Positions 15,239 through 18,793 of a stretch of DNA of 18,793 nucleotides are shown piece after piece; the first letter of the stretch is position 1; each line of letters begins with the position of its first letter. The DNA is taken from positions 1-18,793 of the forward strand of contig CAKUXD010000033.1 in NCBI GenBank assembly GCA_934699705.1, read 5' to 3'. The DNA is from an uncultured Candidatus Melainabacteria bacterium (lineage in GTDB: Bacteria > Cyanobacteriota > Vampirovibrionia > Gastranaerophilales > Gastranaerophilaceae). The notes under the pieces are model-generated. The model had not been told where the DNA came from. It saw only the letters and a list, made by a program, of their open reading frames with translations, and did not search any database. The translations under genes were made by a program, and so were the position numbers.

Positions 15239-15249
15239 TTTTTTTGATT

Positions 15250-15255
15250 TATAAT
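15250..15255 (+). promoter_or_regulatory. Candidate -10 box for the ferredoxin gene
   Basis: A perfect TATAAT lies 12 bases after the deoB stop and 45 bases before the ferredoxin ATG. A -35 match is not evident, so read-through from deoB remains possible. Confidence 0.4.
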
Positions 15256-15299
15256 CAGATTGTTAGAAGAAGTACACTAAAATTTAAAAGGAGAAAAAC

Positions 15300-15476
15300 A
15301 TGAACGTAACTGTTGAAGATAGCTGCATTGCATGTGGCGCTTGCGAATCAATTTGTGAAAAAGTATTCACAGTTTCAGACAAAGCAGAAGTTAATGCTGC
15401 TGAAGTTGAAGCAAATGCTGATGGCGTTAAAGAAGCTGCTGAAGCTTGCCCAGTTGGCGCAATCGTAGTTGAATAA
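15300..15476 (+). CDS. Small single-cluster [4Fe-4S] ferredoxin
   Basis: This 58-residue electron carrier starts at ATG 15300 with AAGGAG (15288-15293) 6 bases upstream, a near-ideal ribosome-binding site. Cluster ligands are Cys9, Cys12 and Cys15 in SCIACGAC, and Cys50 in ACPVGAIVVE. This is the Thermotoga-type monocluster pattern, in which the second cluster of clostridial 2[4Fe-4S] ferredoxins is replaced by a short acidic helical stretch (about 28-48). The extra Cys19 has no partner to form a structural disulphide as seen in some relatives. Its strongly acidic composition suits interaction with basic redox enzymes. It has its own candidate promoter and a strong terminator just downstream, so it is a separately expressed, probably abundant cytoplasmic carrier for a fermentative metabolism (inference). 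Confidence 0.9.
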   Translation: MNVTVEDSCIACGACESICEKVFTVSDKAEVNAAEVEANADGVKEAAEACPVGAIVVE

Positions 15477-15493
15477 GCCATAAAAACATTCAA

Positions 15494-15535
15494 AAAACGG
15501 TCGAGGTTTTGAAAATTCAAAATCTTGACCGTTTT
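15494..15535 (+). terminator. Intrinsic terminator of the ferredoxin gene
   Basis: A 20-bp stem (15494-15513 with 15516-15535), containing two G-U wobble pairs, folds around a very short AA spacer, so the real loop is probably 4-6 bases. The lower stem is ACGGTC/GACCGT, followed by TTTT. It begins 17 bases after the ferredoxin stop. Confidence 0.88.
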
Positions 15536-15582
15536 ATTATGTAAATTTATATTAAAATTCACTATTTACGTAAAATTAACCC

Positions 15583-15611
15583 TTTTCAAATTACAAGCAT
15601 AGTAGTATAAT
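15583..15611 (+). promoter_or_regulatory. Candidate promoter of the giant papain-like protein gene
   Basis: TTTTCA (15583-15588, four of six to the -35 consensus) and a perfect TATAAT (15606-15611) are 17 bases apart. The leader to ATG 15655 is about 37 bases and contains AGGA at 15641-15644 and 15647-15650 as ribosome-binding candidates. This is the best-spaced promoter in the window. The rest of 15477-15654 holds only the ferredoxin terminator and this site. Confidence 0.62.
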
Positions 15612-15654
15612 CAAATAAAAATGGTACATTAGAAAGTGTGAGGAATAGGAAATT

Positions 15655-18600
15655 ATGTTTAATGTTTCATTCTTAGGCAAAAGAGAAGACAAAAACACAG
15701 TAGAACAATTAAAGCAACAAGGCGATGCTTTAACGCTGAATAATCAACGTAATATCAACAACGCTATTGAAAATTTGGCAAAAGATTCATCGGAAGACAA
15801 CATTAAGTTTTTGATGAACGTGGCTCAAGGCTTGAGATATGGAACTAGTTTTGAATTAGATGACAAAAAATCAAATAACGATTGGAAATCAAAACTTCAA
15901 AACGCAACCGCTAAAGCGTTAGAAAATTCTAACTCTCCAAATAAAGCTGAATTACAAAAACAATTTAAAGCTACATTCCTTGACAAAAAAGAAATGTCAA
16001 CCGATGAAAAAGCTGTTATGTCTTTAAGAAATAACTTACTTCAAACAAAAGGACTTCCTCAAGCAATGCATGACTCTAAAATTGATGCAGTTAAAAACAT
16101 TGCTAAAAACTTGGATTACTTTGTAATCTCAACTGAAATCACAACTCAGGAAAAGAAAACTTGTTTAGAAAAATTAAACAAATTGATGAGCAATGATTAT
16201 AAAATCAATCCTCAATTGAAAGATAAAAAACCACAAGTTTTAGGTGAATTATTGAACGATTTAGTTGTTAAAACTGCTGAATCAGATAAACCAACAATTA
16301 AAACAACTGACCAACGTCATCATGGTATGTGTGCTGCTATTTCTACTTCAAGAAAAGTTATGGCTTATGAATACAAAGATAAATACGTAACTATGGTTAT
16401 GGAAGAACTTAACAACAAGCCTGAAATGGAAGTTTATGACCCTTCAAAACTTGGTACAGATGCTAAAATTTCTGTTCCAAAAACTGAAGTTGATTTTGAT
16501 TATGCAGATGACAAAGGTTACAGAATTTTAGATGCTTCTGCCCTACAATGGATGAACATTGCTGGCAATACAGGCAGAGGTGATGTTCAAACCACCCATT
16601 TCTCTGCATTTGATAAAAAATATTTTGATACTTTCCATGATGGACACTATATGAGAGATTTTGATGATCCTAAATTAGTGCCTCATCAAAACCATCTAAG
16701 AGCTTTAGAAAAAGCTGAAGATTTTATTAAATCTACAAAAAATGGAATGGAAAAACGTGAAAAAGAAGCCGTTGAGCAAAGACAAAATGCTCGTTTCAAC
16801 GCTCAAACAGTCGTTAAAGCTAACAAAGCCTTATCTGATGAATTAAAAGCATTAATGCCTGAAAAATCAGATGAAGAAATGAATAAAGTCGTTAATCGTT
16901 TCCTAAAAATGGGTGAGGTTAAAGGCGCTCAATCTGATGAATTACACTTCCATGATTACGAAGAACCATCAAGAAAACAAGAAAAAATGGCTAACTTCAT
17001 CAAACAAGAAAATCCAAACGTAAAACAAGAAGATATTGACGCTAGAATGAAAAATATCTTCAATATGTATGAACTTTCTACTGAAACAACTGAAGCTATG
17101 AACAAGGAAATTTTACCAAAATCTCCTGAAGCTAAAATGAAAAAATACTACAAACCATTATGGGAAGCAGCTGCGTCTTACAGAACTGCGCAAGATATAA
17201 AACTTGATATTCCTGAAAACTTTGAAAAAGAAGTTAAAAAATATGGTTTAGGCAAAGATGCAACAAAAGCTGATGTAATGAAAAAATATGAACAAGAAGG
17301 CAAAGTTGTTTCTGAGCCAATTCTTAGAAGCATGCAAGACAAATACAATAAAATTGCAAAATATGCAGCAGTAGTTGAAAAAGCTGAAGTTAAAGGTGAA
17401 AAACTAAACATGGACGGTCTTTACGAAATGACCGACAATGAAAAAACAGCCTTAGACAAAGTTGCTAAAAATATAAACAAAATGTACACAGAAATCAAAA
17501 AAGAAACTGCAGCAAAACAAAAAGAATTAGAAAAACCATTAAATGAACTTACTAAGAAAATCGGTGCAGAAAAAGGTTCTGTATGGGTTAACAAAGAAGG
17601 TTCTTCAGGTTTATGTACTCCTCAGGAAATCCGTATTCTTGAACAAATGACAGGTAAACCATACTACGCAGAAACAAGCGTAGAAAAAACTGCTGAAAAA
17701 ATTAAAACTGGTAAACACTCTGGTATTTCTGGTACATCAGTTTATCACAATAGCCAAGGTGGACATGCGCAATATATCGCTGACGTTGCTCCATTGTTAG
17801 TTAAAGACCCTAAAACTGGCAAAGTTGAAGTTAAAGATGCAATTATGCACGACAACACTTGGGGTGCTTGCGAACATAAGAAAACTTGGTTAGATTCAAA
17901 AGGACTTCTTAGAACAGATTACCAATGCGGTCGTGGCGGTGAAGACGGTTACATCACAAATAACGCTTGGCAAAATGGTGTACTTGTTGAAGACTTTAAA
18001 TACAAAGCTGGTAGCATTAAAGGTGATAAATTCAAAATGTTCTTTGATGGAATTCTTCCTACATTGAATAATGATATGTCATCTTCCGCTCAAAGTCTTG
18101 TACAGAATGTATTTGTAGGTCCTCAAGTTAAAATAAGCAGTATTGCGCGAGTTATGCAAGCTGTTAAAAATGTTCCTGCTGAATATCTTGACAAAGTTAT
18201 GGAAAGAGCAGAAAATGCTGGAGAAACTAAAGACGCTATTGAAGCTGAAGTTATGAAAGATTTAGACAATATAAATTCTGATGCTGATGTTTCAAAAGCT
18301 CATAAAAGAACTCAAGGTTATTTGAAACAAATTTCAGCAAAAATGTCATATACAAGAGGACAGGCAATTAATGCGTTAGTTGACTCCATGCTAAATGGCC
18401 AAAAATATAATTTAACAGAAAATAATATTGATACGATTGAAGATAAAAACTTCAAAGTTGTAAAACGCTTTATTGATGCTAAATTCGACCCTAAAGACAA
18501 TAAAGAATTTGTTCAAAAATTTAACGAAATTCAAGGAATGAATCTTGAACAACTTTCAAATTTAGCAAAATCAGCTTCTGACGAAGATTTGAGCGTTAAA

Positions 18601-18793
18601 GAAGTAACTCCATTTGATGTTGTAAGACAAATTAAAGGTTTGGAAAAAGAACCAAATAATATGTTAAAAAATATGATGTTTATGGATTCTATTCAAGATA
18701 ACATTAAATTAACGAGAAATGGTGATTCTTTTGAAGAAGCGTTCTTCATGCTTCAACGTGATTGGGATAACCCAATCACGTTGAAGCATGAAG
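15655..18793 (+). CDS. Giant putative papain-like cysteine peptidase, 3' end missing
   Basis: An uninterrupted frame of 1046 codons starts at ATG 15655 (AGGA 4 bases upstream) and leaves the window. I do not recognise the protein as a whole. It begins MFNVSFLGKREDKNTVEQLK, with no signal peptide, and has no membrane segment; it is rich in Lys, Glu, Asp and Asn and largely helical. A papain-like active site can be assembled. Gln220-x5-Cys226 lies in DQRHHGMCAAIS, with the same Gln-Cys spacing and G-x-C-x-A-x-S pattern as papain QGSCGSCWAFS. His704 lies in SQGGHAQYIADV, and Asn734 in HDNTWG, resembling the NSWG of papain. About 477 mostly helical, charged residues separate Cys from His. Residues after about 770 form a second helical region. 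The ORF and start are firm; the peptidase role is inference. Secreted effector, toxin-like or self-processing roles are all possible. The last 23 codons or so lie in a suspicious inverted repeat region. Confidence 0.85.
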   Translation, partial: MFNVSFLGKREDKNTVEQLKQQGDALTLNNQRNINNAIENLAKDSSEDNIKFLMNVAQGLRYGTSFELDDKKSNNDWKSKLQNATAKALENSNSPNKAELQKQFKATFLDKKEMSTDEKAVMSLRNNLLQTKGLPQAMHDSKIDAVKNIAKNLDYFVISTEITTQEKKTCLEKLNKLMSNDYKINPQLKDKKPQVLGELLNDLVVKTAESDKPTIKTTDQRHHGMCAAISTSRKVMAYEYKDKYVTMVMEELNNKPEMEVYDPSKLGTDAKISVPKTEVDFDYADDKGYRILDASALQWMNIAGNTGRGDVQTTHFSAFDKKYFDTFHDGHYMRDFDDPKLVPHQNHLRALEKAEDFIKSTKNGMEKREKEAVEQRQNARFNAQTVVKANKALSDELKALMPEKSDEEMNKVVNRFLKMGEVKGAQSDELHFHDYEEPSRKQEKMANFIKQENPNVKQEDIDARMKNIFNMYELSTETTEAMNKEILPKSPEAKMKKYYKPLWEAAASYRTAQDIKLDIPENFEKEVKKYGLGKDATKADVMKKYEQEGKVVSEPILRSMQDKYNKIAKYAAVVEKAEVKGEKLNMDGLYEMTDNEKTALDKVAKNINKMYTEIKKETAAKQKELEKPLNELTKKIGAEKGSVWVNKEGSSGLCTPQEIRILEQMTGKPYYAETSVEKTAEKIKTGKHSGISGTSVYHNSQGGHAQYIADVAPLLVKDPKTGKVEVKDAIMHDNTWGACEHKKTWLDSKGLLRTDYQCGRGGEDGYITNNAWQNGVLVEDFKYKAGSIKGDKFKMFFDGILPTLNNDMSSSAQSLVQNVFVGPQVKISSIARVMQAVKNVPAEYLDKVMERAENAGETKDAIEAEVMKDLDNINSDADVSKAHKRTQGYLKQISAKMSYTRGQAINALVDSMLNGQKYNLTENNIDTIEDKNFKVVKRFIDAKFDPKDNKEFVQKFNEIQGMNLEQLSNLAKSASDEDLSVKEVTPFDVVRQIKGLEKEPNNMLKNMMFMDSIQDNIKLTRNGDSFEEAFFMLQRDWDNPITLKHE
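18744..18793. repeat. Perfect 23-bp inverted repeat at the window end
   Basis: Bases 18744-18766 and 18771-18793 are exact reverse complements separated by ATAA. The second arm ends precisely at the last base of the window. It lies inside the giant ORF, where a 23-bp perfect stem is not expected from codon use. A foldback or contig-end assembly artefact is the simplest explanation; a real hairpin or an assembly break at a genuine repeat is the alternative. Confidence 0.9.

Noticed and set aside
15284..15562. 92-residue open frame on the minus strand over the ferredoxin gene
   Set aside because: It is antisense to a clear ferredoxin with all cluster cysteines and a strong ribosome-binding site, runs through the terminator hairpin, and shows no family resemblance.
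17178..18500. Short minus-strand frames (17178-17411 and 18318-18500) in the giant gene
   Set aside because: Antisense shadows with Ser/Phe-rich low-complexity composition expected from Lys/Glu codons read backwards; the plus frame is open throughout.
18744..18793. Terminal inverted repeat as a transcription terminator or IS end
   Set aside because: There is no T-tract, it lies inside an open frame, and no transposase gene or target duplication is present; an assembly foldback fits better.
1..18793. CRISPR arrays, tRNA/rRNA genes, prophage or transposon genes
   Set aside because: No regularly spaced repeats, cloverleaf candidates, or integrase/transposase motifs were found on either strand by eye.

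Overview
The window is AT-rich, densely coding DNA that uses the standard code with ATG, GTG and TTG starts. It most likely comes from a non-photosynthetic relative of cyanobacteria (Melainabacteria / Gastranaerophilales-like, typically gut bacteria). This is inferred from gene content, not from a marker-gene search. The evidence is a long cyanobacterial-style NusB directly followed by FtsY, a DUF3326 protein (a family I know mainly from cyanobacteria and plants), a TilS with an H-T-x-S-D-x-A-E-T signature like cyanobacterial TilS, and a very large pilin-like protein. There are no tRNA or rRNA genes, insertion sequences, CRISPR arrays or phage genes, and no gene-free stretch exceeds about 200 bases.

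Layout. (1) 2-3282, plus strand: a tight cluster with the C-terminal end of a Clp-repeat-domain protein, tilS, hpt and a soluble histidine kinase, with start/stop overlaps or gaps of a few bases. (2) 3242-6341, minus strand: a periplasmic TPR-repeat protein followed by a DusB-like tRNA-dihydrouridine synthase. The dus gene overlaps the kinase gene tail-to-tail by 41 bases. (3) 6478-9276, plus strand: a small coiled-coil protein with its own promoter and a textbook terminator, then a DUF3326 protein and a type IV pilin-like protein. (4) 9282-13949, minus strand: an operon in the order nusB, ftsY, M14-type peptidase, PC4-like ssDNA-binding protein, priA, mostly with 1-4 base overlaps. (5) 14015-15535, plus strand: deoB (phosphopentomutase), then a 58-residue [4Fe-4S] ferredoxin with a strong terminator. 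(6) 15606-18793, plus strand: the first 1046 codons of a giant protein that runs off the window.

Most genes are housekeeping: tRNA modification (tilS, dus), purine/nucleoside salvage (hpt, deoB), protein targeting (ftsY), transcription antitermination (nusB), and replication restart (priA with the PC4-like protein). The most unusual item is the giant C-terminal ORF. It carries a papain-like set of residues (Gln220-x5-Cys226, His704, Asn734-Thr-Trp-Gly) split by about 477 inserted residues, and I do not recognise it as a described family. The window ends exactly at the end of a perfect 23-bp inverted repeat, which looks like a foldback or contig-end artefact, so the last codons should be treated with caution.
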